Origin: Paralvinella palmiformis
Lineage: Eukaryota > Annelida > Polychaeta > Terebellida > Alvinellidae
NCBI GenBank assembly: GCA_025642065.1
Contig: JAODUP010000054.1
Location: 389,501-453,500 of the forward strand
Reading direction: 5' to 3'
Length of the DNA: 64,000 bases
In this document: piece by piece, positions 63,997-64,000 of the stretch
Position numbering within the stretch: position 1 is the first letter of the stretch
How the letters are laid out: each line of letters begins with the position of its first letter
Notes under the pieces: model-generated
Database searches by the model: none
What the model was told of the DNA's origin: nothing
Seen by the model: the letters and a program-made list of their open reading frames with translations, nothing else
Made by a program: the position numbers and the translations under genes

Positions 63997-64000
63997 CGAG

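Overview
This is an AT-rich animal nuclear window. It has spliced genes with long introns, many CA/TA microsatellites, and decayed LINEs, SINEs and DNA transposons. No prokaryotic gene organisation, CRISPR array or phage is visible. The two recognisable proteins are conserved across bilaterians. The repeat mix and the protein divergence look lophotrochozoan, most likely a mollusc; that placement is inference.

Layout. (1) 70-25270, minus strand: a CLUH / clustered-mitochondria (clueless) gene. I could follow 27 coding exons, all with compatible splice phases, giving 926 codons. The C-terminal part, including the TPR region, lies beyond base 1. The true start codon is probably in a small exon at 25156-25270, about 10.3 kb upstream of the exon that looks like the start (ATG at 14805). 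(2) 14.8-25.2 kb: the giant first CLUH intron, filled with repeats (a hAT-like remnant, a GTAATCGATTAC element, a tRNA-like SINE, a TTAA-type MITE end). (3) 25.3-34.6 kb: intergenic DNA with large microsatellites, SINE copies, a broken hAT-like transposase and a 3' LINE fragment. (4) About 34.7-50.8 kb, plus strand: a NEDD4-family interacting protein gene (NDFIP1/2 type). Five internal or terminal exons plus the middle PY-motif exon are clear, and the first exon is only tentatively placed. Its long 5' intron contains an oppositely oriented pair of related elements. (5) 50.8-54 kb: LINE reverse-transcriptase fragments, one with an internal inverted segment. (6) 54.8-57.4 kb: a more CpG-rich region ending in a short plus-strand exon (57289-57371) with a strong donor site, probably the first coding exon of an unidentified gene that continues to the right. 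(7) 57.4-64 kb: probable intron or intergenic DNA with a degenerate minisatellite, microsatellites and CTCF-like motifs.

CLUH (an mRNA-binding factor for nuclear-encoded mitochondrial proteins) and NDFIP (a membrane adaptor of HECT ubiquitin ligases) diverge from the 25-35 kb interval. They have no known direct functional link. I found no convincing new biological system. The most useful results are the reconstructed gene models, the distant CLUH first exon, a GC-AG intron, the orphan exon at 57.3 kb, and several structured repeats.
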